Source: Hyphomicrobium_A sp041659545 (GTDB lineage: Bacteria; Pseudomonadota; Alphaproteobacteria; Rhizobiales; Hyphomicrobiaceae). Taken from it: a DNA stretch of 5,413 nt. A model generated the notes under the pieces. It saw only the letters and a list, made by a program, of their open reading frames with translations, did not search any database and had not been told where the DNA came from. A program made the position numbers and the translations under genes. This document shows positions 1-4,291 of this stretch, piece after piece (the first letter of the stretch is position 1; the number at the start of each line of letters is the position of its first letter). The stretch is from assembly GCA_041659545.1 (NCBI GenBank), contig JBAZYB010000265.1:1-5413 (forward strand). Reading direction: 5' to 3'.

Positions 1-257
1 GGGCCAACGATTTCGGCCAGGTGCGTCAGGAAGGCGATGACGTCGTGCTTGGTCTCCCGCTCGATGGCGTCGATGCGCGCGATGTCGAACTTGGCGTTCC
101 GGCCCTTGTCCCAGATCTTCTTGGCAGCGTGATGCGGAATAACGCCCAGCTCGGCCATGGCGGCTGCGGCATGGGCCTCGATCTCGAACCAGATCCGGAA
201 GCGGGTTTCTGCGTCCCAGATGGACGTCATCTCAGGACGGCTATAGCGCGGAATCAT
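1..257 (-). CDS. purB: Adenylosuccinate lyase, N-terminal part (3' end outside window)
   Basis: PurB is a cytosolic homotetrameric enzyme of the fumarase/aspartase superfamily. It releases fumarate twice in purine synthesis: from SAICAR to give AICAR, and from adenylosuccinate to give AMP. Reading leftward from the ATG at 257-255 gives 85 codons with no stop. The protein starts MIPRYSRPEMTSIWDAETRF and continues through FRIWFEIEAHAAAAMAELG, IWDKGRNAKFDIARIDAIE and ETKHDVIAFLTHLAEIVG, which closely matches the N-terminus of alphaproteobacterial PurB as I remember it. The His and Ser catalytic residues lie further on and are outside the window. The start is supported by the family's usual MIPRYSRPEM beginning and by a GAGG Shine-Dalgarno at 268-265, seven bases upstream. 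The gene is divergent from the small gene at 693 across a 435-base spacer. Identification is firm; only the first fifth or so of a roughly 430-residue enzyme is visible. Confidence 0.95.
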   Translation of the reverse strand, partial: MIPRYSRPEMTSIWDAETRFRIWFEIEAHAAAAMAELGVIPHHAAKKIWDKGRNAKFDIARIDAIERETKHDVIAFLTHLAEIVG

Positions 258-262
258 GTGGC

Positions 263-294
263 GGCCTCGTCGGCGAGAAAGAAGCGCGGAGGCC
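263..294 (-). promoter_or_regulatory. Possible hairpin covering the purB ribosome-binding site
   Basis: On the purB strand, GGCCTC (294-289) is followed after 20 bases by its complement GAGGCC (268-263). The second arm contains the GAGG that serves as the purB Shine-Dalgarno. If the six pairs form in the mRNA, ribosome access would be reduced. Six pairs with a 20-base loop is only marginally stable and can arise by chance in GC-rich DNA, so this is a weak call. Confidence 0.25.
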
Positions 295-314
295 TAGCAG
301 AGGCAGCCCCCGTG

Positions 315-326
315 TTTCAATTGAAA
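315..326. repeat. Perfect 12-bp palindrome TTTCAATTGAAA
   Basis: TTTCAA at 315-320 meets its complement TTGAAA at 321-326, making an exact palindrome about 58 bases upstream of the purB start codon. A related half, GAATTGAA, follows at 331-338. A similar element, TTTCA-AAG-TGAAA, lies at 572-584 near the other gene. The symmetry is what a dimeric helix-turn-helix repressor would bind, but no regulator is identified. Confidence 0.35.
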
Positions 327-346
327 GTGGGAATTGAACGTCGCCG

Positions 347-375
347 GTAATACTTGCTTGGCGCAGTTTAGCGAA
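347..375 (-). promoter_or_regulatory. Candidate sigma-70 promoter for purB
   Basis: On the minus strand, TTCGCT (375-370) and TATTAC (352-347) are separated by 17 bases and could be -35 and -10 boxes. The -10 matches TATAAT at four of six positions and the -35 is poor. Transcription would start near 340 and give a leader of about 83 bases, placing the 315-326 palindrome just inside the transcript as an operator could be. This was chosen by eye and other spacings in the region are possible. Confidence 0.22.
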
Positions 376-413
376 GTCCAATCCAACACGGAATCCACAC
401 CACCGCGATATTG

Positions 414-441
414 CTGCAACGCACACAAGAACTAGTTGCAG
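414..441. repeat. Inverted repeat CTGCAAC-N14-GTTGCAG
   Basis: CTGCAAC (414-420) and GTTGCAG (435-441) are exact complements with a 14-base spacer that contains ACTAGT. The centres of the arms are about 21 bases apart, two helical turns, which fits a dimeric regulator's operator as well as a hairpin. No T-run follows, so it is not a terminator. The function is unknown. Confidence 0.3.
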
Positions 442-514
442 GATAACAGTAGAATTACAGCAACGTCCAGAAGTTGACACAATTTCGTGGAGAACGCGCT
501 GCGCTGCACCAGCG

Positions 515-536
515 GTGACTGTGGACAGATTGTCAC
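515..536. repeat. Inverted repeat GTGAC-N12-GTCAC
   Basis: GTGAC (515-519) and GTCAC (532-536) flank a 12-base spacer holding TGTGGACA. Five-base arms are short. It may be part of an operator in the middle of the divergent region, or chance. Confidence 0.2.
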
Positions 537-571
537 GTTAGGCAGGTAATTCACCGCTCTACTCTTGTTGG

Positions 572-584
572 TTTCAAAGTGAAA
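572..584. repeat. Inverted repeat TTTCA-AAG-TGAAA
   Basis: TTTCA (572-576) and TGAAA (580-584) surround AAG. The arms match those of the palindrome at 315-326, with a spacer of three bases instead of two. It lies about 34 bases upstream of a candidate -10 box (TATAGC, 618-623) for the small gene. The two elements could be sites for one regulator acting on both divergent promoters; this is inference from the pattern only. Confidence 0.3.
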
Positions 585-617
585 TCAAAAGTTACTTAAG
601 GCGGCTCAGTGGACTCT

Positions 618-652
618 TATAGCTTTGTCGCTGCGACCCGGAGTTCACCGGG
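618..652 (+). promoter_or_regulatory. Candidate -10 box and leader hairpin of the small gene
   Basis: TATAGC at 618-623 resembles a -10 box at the end of an AT-rich block; no convincing -35 sits 16-18 bases upstream, so the promoter is tentative. Downstream, CCCGG (637-641) and CCGGG (648-652) can form a 5-bp hairpin with a six-base loop in the presumed 5' leader, about 40 bases before the start codon. Confidence 0.2.
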
Positions 653-692
653 CGGCTGAAGGCAGAAAACAACGAGGGCAAAAGGCCGCGTA

Positions 693-893
693 ATGTCGAA
701 CCAAATGCAAGGAGAGATCGCCCAGCTCAACTCCGAGCTGGAGCAAACGAACGACCCGCGAGAGTGCTACATGAAGGTGCAAGCCAAGATCCGCGGATAC
801 CGCCTGGCCGGCATCAAGGTGCCGGACGATCTGGTACTCATCGAAAAGCGCTTGGTGGTCGAGTGCCTCGCCGCATCGCAGGGGCGCGACTGA
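693..893 (+). CDS. Small conserved-looking cytosolic protein of unknown function (66 aa)
   Basis: This is a 66-residue, highly charged, soluble protein with no signal peptide or membrane segment. Residues 1-20 (MSNQMQGEIAQLNSELEQTN) look like a short amphipathic helix with heptad spacing. DPRECYMKVQAKIRGYR, a short loop with Gly and Pro, and LVLIEKRLVVECLAASQGR follow, so an all-helical hairpin or bundle is likely. Two cysteines (Cys25 and Cys58) sit in the second and third helices. The start is supported by AAAAGG at 680-685, seven bases before the ATG. The gene has its own terminator downstream (986-1018) and is divergent from purB, so it is probably a single-gene transcript. I recall short proteins of this style in rhizobial genomes annotated only as hypothetical, but I cannot confirm a family. 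Its charge pattern and clean signals make it likely to be real. Confidence 0.8.
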   Translation: MSNQMQGEIAQLNSELEQTNDPRECYMKVQAKIRGYRLAGIKVPDDLVLIEKRLVVECLAASQGRD

Positions 894-985
894 CTTCGGC
901 TGTCCAGGCGGTTCTCAAGCCAGAACAAGAACAGCGCTTCAATGCTGTCGTTGCATGGACGGCTACTTTTTACACCGGCCTAAAT

Positions 986-1018
986 AGCGCCGTGGCAATG
1001 CCACGGCGCTTTGATTTT
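986..1018 (+). terminator. Rho-independent terminator after the small gene
   Basis: AGCGCCGTGGC (986-996) and GCCACGGCGCT (1000-1010) form a perfect 11-bp GC-rich stem around the loop AAT, followed by TTTGATTTT on the plus strand. It lies about 90 bases after the small gene's stop. On the opposite strand the same hairpin is followed by TATTTA, so it may also help stop livK transcripts coming from the right. It separates two convergent units. Confidence 0.85.
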
Positions 1019-1050
1019 ATCGGCCCTGGGCGCTGAGGCCGGCTAAAGCC

Positions 1051-2175
1051 TCAGTTCTGCACGTAGGTCACACGGCCGTCCGGCTGCTTGACCCAGGTGT
1101 AGAGCACGTAGCCCACCTGTTTGATGTCGCCCTTTTCATCGAAGGCCAGATCGCCGATCACCGTATTGAAGGTTACGCCGGTGCGCATGTAGGCCGCGAC
1201 GGTCTTGGGGTCGAACGACTTCGTCGCCTCGATCGCCTGCTTGATGACCTGTACAGCGGCGTAGCTGTAAAGCGTGTAGGCCTCGGGCTTGTATTCACGT
1301 GCCTCGAACCGCTCAATGACTTCCTTGGCCTCTGGGCGTTTTTGCGGATCGGGGCCGAAGGTCATGAGCGTGCCTTCCGCGGCCGGACCCGCGATGGCTG
1401 CAAATTCGTCGCTGGCGATGCCGTCACCCGACATGAAAACGGCGTTGACGCCTTGCTCGCGCATCTGCCGCAGGATGAGGCCGCCGGCAGTGTGCACGCC
1501 GCCCCAATAGACCAGATCGATGCCGGCATTCTTCAGCTTCGAGACGAGGGCGGAGAAGTCCTTCTCGTTGGCGCTCACCGATTCCGCCATTGCTTCGGTG
1601 ACGCCACCAGCCAGCATCGCCTTGCGTGTCTCGTTGGCGAGCCCCTGTCCGTAAGGCGTTTTGTCGTCGAGGATGGCGACTTTCTTGTCTTTGAAGTTCT
1701 GCGCGATATAGGCACCGGCCACGGCACCCTGCTGATCATCGCGACCGCAGGTGCGGAACACATTCCACATGTTGCGTTCAGTAACCGCCGGATTGGTCGA
1801 GCCCGGCGTGATCATCAGCATGCCGTTTTCGACATAGACCTCGGACGAGGGAATGGTGACGCCGGAGTTGAAGTGGCCGACGACGTAATGAACACCCTCA
1901 CCGAGGAAGTTGTTGGCGACCGAAACGCCCTGACGCGGATCGGCAGCATCATCGCCGACGAACAGCTCGATCTGCTCACCGTTGATGCCGCCGGCGGCGT
2001 TCATATCCGCCACGGCCTGCTCGACGCCATTCTTGAGCTGCGTGCCGAACGCCGCGTCCGTGCCTGTCATCGGTCCGGCGACGCCCAGTTTGAATTTGGC
2101 AGGTCCGCTGTCGCAGCCGGCAAGAAGAGCGACGGCCGCGAGCGCCAAGGCGGCAAATATGGCTGCTGGTTTCAT
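1051..2175 (-). CDS. livK: Branched-chain amino-acid ABC transporter substrate-binding protein, predicted lipoprotein
   Basis: This is the substrate-capturing subunit of a Liv/HAAT-type ABC importer (type 1 periplasmic-binding fold), 374 residues. A lipoprotein signal opens the protein: MKPAAIFAALALAAVALL then the lipobox L18-A19-G20-C21, with Asp22 at +2. The mature part starts KFKLGVAGPMTG and continues with AAGGINGEQIEL, DDAADP, YVVGHFNSG, MITPGSTNP, DDKTPYGQGLA, EKDFSALVSKLK, YWGGVHTAGG and DEKGD, the usual LivJ/LivK series. By alignment from memory, Ser104, Thr127 and Tyr175 match E. coli ligand residues. The two cysteines that form a disulfide in E. coli LivJ/LivK are Ala78 and Asn103 here. 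I chose the ATG at 2175 because GAGGG lies five bases upstream and the signal peptide begins there. An ATG at 2259 overlaps the previous stop (ATGA) but would bury the signal under 28 residues. It is the last gene of the operon. The exact substrate is unproven; many such proteins bind amides or other amino acids. Confidence 0.92.
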   Translation of the reverse strand: MKPAAIFAALALAAVALLAGCDSGPAKFKLGVAGPMTGTDAAFGTQLKNGVEQAVADMNAAGGINGEQIELFVGDDAADPRQGVSVANNFLGEGVHYVVGHFNSGVTIPSSEVYVENGMLMITPGSTNPAVTERNMWNVFRTCGRDDQQGAVAGAYIAQNFKDKKVAILDDKTPYGQGLANETRKAMLAGGVTEAMAESVSANEKDFSALVSKLKNAGIDLVYWGGVHTAGGLILRQMREQGVNAVFMSGDGIASDEFAAIAGPAAEGTLMTFGPDPQKRPEAKEVIERFEAREYKPEAYTLYSYAAVQVIKQAIEATKSFDPKTVAAYMRTGVTFNTVIGDLAFDEKGDIKQVGYVLYTWVKQPDGRVTYVQN

Positions 2176-2180
2176 GAGAT

Positions 2181-2185
2181 CCCTC
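2181..2185 (-). promoter_or_regulatory. livK Shine-Dalgarno (decides the start)
   Basis: GAGGG at 2185-2181 on the minus strand is five bases before the ATG at 2175-2173. Its presence, directly before a complete lipoprotein signal peptide, favours this start over the in-frame ATG at 2259. Confidence 0.75.
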
Positions 2186-2227
2186 GTGATGAATGGCGGA
2201 CGTGCCGTAACGCATAGGAAGGCTGCC

Positions 2228-2248
2228 GGCATGTTCTTCCGAACTGCC
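2228..2248 (-). promoter_or_regulatory. Intercistronic hairpin with GGAA loop before livK
   Basis: On the transcribed strand, GGCA-GTTC (2248-2241), loop GGAA (2240-2237), GAAC (2236-2233), one unpaired A (2232) and TGCC (2231-2228) form an 8-bp stem with a single bulge. GGAA fits the stable GNRA tetraloop pattern. It sits eight bases after the stop of the upstream gene and about 50 bases before the livK start. No T-run follows, so it is not a terminator. A role in mRNA processing or in protecting the livK part of the message is inferred. Confidence 0.45.
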
Positions 2249-2255
2249 AGAAATG

Positions 2256-2624
2256 TCATCCCCGCGGTTTAGACGGGCTTTGGCGGCGCCGCCACCAGAA
2301 CAGACCCATCCGCTCGAAGGCCCACGGATACTGCTCCACCATTTGGCGCACCCGTGTCATGCGGAACCCCCAGCTGCATGCCGTAGCGACCACGATATAG
2401 TCGACGATGAAGTTCTTGAGCGAAAGCAACGGCTCCTGGAACAGGGCGTAGTGGAAGAAGCGTACCGCAAAGGTGAGCAGAAGCGCGGCGGCAAACACCT
2501 GCCAGGGCGGCCGCCATGTCGAGGCGATAGCCGATCCAGCGGCGTGCGCGGCGGCCCCACCCATCAACACGGTGACGACGAGAAATATCCACGGGCCATG
2601 GCCGGCGGTGTCGTAGAAGCTCAT
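2256..2624 (-). CDS. DUF6867-type small inner-membrane protein of liv operon
   Basis: This 122-residue protein has three probable membrane helices: about residues 11-34 (PWIFLVVTVLMGG...), 41-62 (WQVFAAALLLTFAVRFFHYALF) and 66-87 (LLSLKNFIVDYIVVATACSWGF). A basic, aromatic tail follows (RMTRVRQMVEQYPWAFERMGLFWWRRR) that is probably cytoplasmic. The pattern TWRPPWQ, VRFFHYALFQ, LLSL, VD and GFRMTRVRQMVEQY agrees with the uncharacterised proteins I remember as DUF6867, found beside livF in alphaproteobacterial transporter operons. Arg55 and His58 in helix 2 and Asp75 in helix 3 are charged or polar residues inside membrane segments and may be functional. It lies between livF (18 bases away) and livK (80 bases away), so it is co-transcribed and plausibly associates with the transporter. 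I prefer the ATG at 2624; an in-frame TTG at 2627 is the alternative. No biochemical function is known to me. Confidence 0.82.
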   Translation of the reverse strand: MSFYDTAGHGPWIFLVVTVLMGGAAAHAAGSAIASTWRPPWQVFAAALLLTFAVRFFHYALFQEPLLSLKNFIVDYIVVATACSWGFRMTRVRQMVEQYPWAFERMGLFWWRRRQSPSKPRG

Positions 2625-2637
2625 CAAACGGCCATTG

Positions 2638-2643
2638 CCTCCC
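2638..2643 (-). promoter_or_regulatory. Shine-Dalgarno of the DUF6867-type gene, overlapping the livF stop
   Basis: GGGAGG at 2643-2638 begins on the last base of the livF stop codon (TAG, 2645-2643). It is 10 bases from TTG 2627 and 13 bases from ATG 2624. It is also only two bases from an out-of-frame ATG at 2635 that opens a three-codon frame (ATG GCC GTT TGA), whose stop overlaps the ATG at 2624 as TGATG. Which start is used cannot be settled by sequence alone. Confidence 0.5.
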
Positions 2644-3374
2644 TAGCTCCGCCCGCCTTCGAGGTAGGCGGCACGCACTTCAGGGCTCGCCAGCAGCTCT
2701 TTGCCCGACCCGCTGAGCGTGATCCTGCCGTTGACCATGACATAGGCGCGATGCGCCAGTCGCAGCGCGTGGAATGCATTCTGTTCGACAAGGAACACGG
2801 TAAGACCCTCGCGGGCATTGAGTTCGGCGATTACCTGGAAGATCTGCTTGACGATCAGCGGCGCCAAGCCGAGCGAGGGCTCATCGAGTAGCAGAAGCTT
2901 CGGACGGCTCATCAACGCCCGCGCGATGGCCAGCATTTGCTGCTCGCCGCCCGACAATGTCCCCCCGCGCTGATGCAGCCGCTCCTTGAGGCGCGGAAAG
3001 ATCGTTGTGACGCGCGCCAGCTCGGTGTCGTAGTCGGCGTTGCCGGCAAACTCCGAGCCGATACGCAGGTTCTCTTCCACCGTCATGCGACTGAAGATGC
3101 GCCGTCCCTCGGGCGATTGCGCCAACCCCAGCCGCGCGATTTCGTGCGTGGGCAGCTCAGTGATGTTGCGACCTTCGAAATCGATGCGTCCTTCGCGCGC
3201 GCGCGGATTGCCGAAGATGGTCATCATCAGCGTCGACTTGCCGGCCCCATTGGCACCGATCAGAGTGACGATCTCACCCGCCGGCACATCGAGGCTGACC
3301 CCATGCAAAGCAGTGATGCTGCCATAGGACGTCGTGACATCGCGCAAAGCGAGAAGGGGCGGGCCGCCCGTCAT
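2643..3374 (-). CDS. livF: Branched-chain amino-acid ABC transporter ATP-binding protein LivF
   Basis: This is one of the two ATPase subunits that drive the Liv importer from the cytoplasmic face. At 243 residues it is about the family's usual length. Visible motifs are the A-loop Tyr17, Walker A GANGAGKST (40-48), Q-loop Gln86 in QSPEGRRIF, ABC signature LSGGEQQ (140-146), Walker B LLLLDE (160-165) and D-loop SLGLAP (167-172). At the switch position Gln198 (LVEQN) stands where most ABC ATPases have His; this substitution is normal in LivF. PEGRRIF and EPSLGLAP separate LivF from LivG. The ATG at 3374 overlaps the livG stop as ATGA, and GGAGG at 3386-3382 lies seven bases upstream, so translation is likely coupled. 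All catalytic motifs look intact. Confidence 0.95.
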   Translation of the reverse strand: MTGGPPLLALRDVTTSYGSITALHGVSLDVPAGEIVTLIGANGAGKSTLMMTIFGNPRAREGRIDFEGRNITELPTHEIARLGLAQSPEGRRIFSRMTVEENLRIGSEFAGNADYDTELARVTTIFPRLKERLHQRGGTLSGGEQQMLAIARALMSRPKLLLLDEPSLGLAPLIVKQIFQVIAELNAREGLTVFLVEQNAFHALRLAHRAYVMVNGRITLSGSGKELLASPEVRAAYLEGGRS

Positions 3375-4291
3375 AGGCCGACCTCCGCTTCCACCTTGGC
3401 GACCTCGTCGTCCTCGACGCCGAGATAGGCGGCAATCACCTTCGGATCGTTCCTCACGCTGTCGGGCGTCCCGTCGGAAATCTTGATGCCGTATTCCAGC
3501 ACGATGACGTGGTCGGAAATCTCCATGACCACCGACATGTCGTGCTCGATCAAAAGGATCGACGTGCCGTGCTCGTCGCGGATGGCGCGCAGCAGCGCAT
3601 TGAGCGCAAGGCTTTCGCGCGGGTTGAGGCCGGCGGCGGGCTCATCGAGGCACAGCAGCACCGGGTCCGTGCACATGGCCCGCGCGATCTCCAGCCGCCT
3701 CTGATCGCCGTAGGGCAGGGCGCCTGCGGCGTCATCGGCACGGTGTGTGAGTTCGACGCGATCAAGCCAGTAGCGCGCCACGTCGACCGCCGCGGCTTCG
3801 GCCTGCTTGTAGCTCGCCGCCCCGATCAGGCCGAGCAGCGACCAGCCTGAAGCGTGCATCAGCGGATTGTGCTGCGCGACGATGAGGTTCTCCAACACCG
3901 TCATGCCGGGAAACAACCGGATATTCTGGAACGTGCGCGCCACGCGCGCGCGGCGGGCGATCTCAAAATCGGGCATCCGCTCGAGCAGGAACAGACCGCC
4001 GCTCCCCATGCGATCATCTCGGCAAATATATCGGCGACTCGACCCAGTGAGTTTCGCGACGCTCTCAGATTGGATGGGGCCGTCCGTCGATAGCACCATC
4101 AGGCCGCTGGTCGGCTTGTAAAAACCGGTGATGCAATTGAAGACCGTCGTCTTGCCCGCGCCGTTGGGTCCTATGAGCGAGGTGATGTCACCACGCCCGA
4201 CGGAGAGGGACAGATCGCGTACGGCGACGAGGCCGCCGAAGCGCATGGTCAGCCCCTCGACGACCAGCAGAGGGTCGCGCAGCCAACGCAT
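3371..4291 (-). CDS. livG: Branched-chain amino-acid ABC transporter ATP-binding protein LivG, with enlarged insert
   Basis: This is the second cytoplasmic ATPase subunit, 306 residues against about 255 in E. coli. Motifs are Walker A GPNGAGKTT (41-49), Q-loop Gln122 in RTFQNIRLF, signature LPYGDQR (192-198; the LivG form LxYGxQR replaces LSGGQ), Walker B VLLCLDE (211-217), D-loop AAGLNP (219-224) and switch His250 (LLIEHD). The C-terminus GTPDSVRNDPKVIAAYLGVEDDE is typical of the alphaproteobacterial form. Most of the extra length lies at residues 64-111, between GFYKPTSG and RARVARTFQ. That stretch includes an Arg/Ser-rich, less GC-rich part with unusual codons, then LFLLERMPDFEI, which I recall from rhizobial LivG. 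The start ATG at 4291 overlaps the livM stop by one base (TGATG) and has AAGGAGGG at 4308-4301. The frame stays open far upstream, but that part is only the shadow of livM. Confidence 0.94.
   Translation of the reverse strand: MRWLRDPLLVVEGLTMRFGGLVAVRDLSLSVGRGDITSLIGPNGAGKTTVFNCITGFYKPTSGLMVLSTDGPIQSESVAKLTGSSRRYICRDDRMGSGGLFLLERMPDFEIARRARVARTFQNIRLFPGMTVLENLIVAQHNPLMHASGWSLLGLIGAASYKQAEAAAVDVARYWLDRVELTHRADDAAGALPYGDQRRLEIARAMCTDPVLLCLDEPAAGLNPRESLALNALLRAIRDEHGTSILLIEHDMSVVMEISDHVIVLEYGIKISDGTPDSVRNDPKVIAAYLGVEDDEVAKVEAEVGL

Larger units (their letters stand above)
258..692. other. Non-coding divergent intergenic region, purB / small gene
   Basis: No reading frame here has both a good ribosome site and a protein-like composition. 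The region is visibly less GC-rich than the genes and has AT-rich blocks near 310-360, 405-460 and 570-625. It must hold the promoters of purB (leftward) and of the gene at 693 (rightward). Several short inverted repeats lie in it and are listed separately. It also has GANTC sites (the CcrM methylation target in alphaproteobacteria) at 391-395 and 612-616, with a third at 251-255 over the purB start codon. I recognise no tRNA, riboswitch or known small RNA, but 435 bases is enough to hide a small RNA. Confidence 0.6.

Noticed and set aside
21..350. 109-residue plus-strand frame over the purB start
   Set aside because: It is the antisense shadow of purB codons; purB itself matches its family closely.
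474..479. TTGACA consensus -35 box on the plus strand
   Set aside because: No acceptable -10 box lies 16-18 bases downstream (the sequence there is GC-rich), so I do not call a promoter.
241..480. 79-residue minus-strand frame upstream of purB
   Set aside because: It begins at GTG without a ribosome site, overlaps the purB start by 17 bases, and has a low-quality, mixed composition.
764..1036. 90-residue plus-strand frame overlapping the small gene
   Set aside because: It runs out of frame through the 66-residue gene and straight through the terminator hairpin, has no ribosome site and has an Arg/Pro-rich shadow composition.
1033..1054. CTGAGGC / GCCTCAG inverted repeat overlapping the livK stop
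   Set aside because: The seven-pair stem has an eight-base loop and no T-run on either strand. The hairpin at 986-1010 is a far better terminator.
1342..2217. 291-residue plus-strand frame
   Set aside because: It is antisense to livK in GC-rich DNA and its sequence resembles no family. livK has clear motifs.
2176..2259. Longer livK starting at ATG 2259
   Set aside because: It would put 28 unrelated residues ahead of a complete lipoprotein signal peptide. The ATG at 2175 has its own GAGGG. The ATGA overlap with the previous stop is noted as the only argument for it.
2253..2891. 212-residue plus-strand frame
   Set aside because: It is antisense to the end of livF and the DUF6867-type gene, both of which have family-like sequence.
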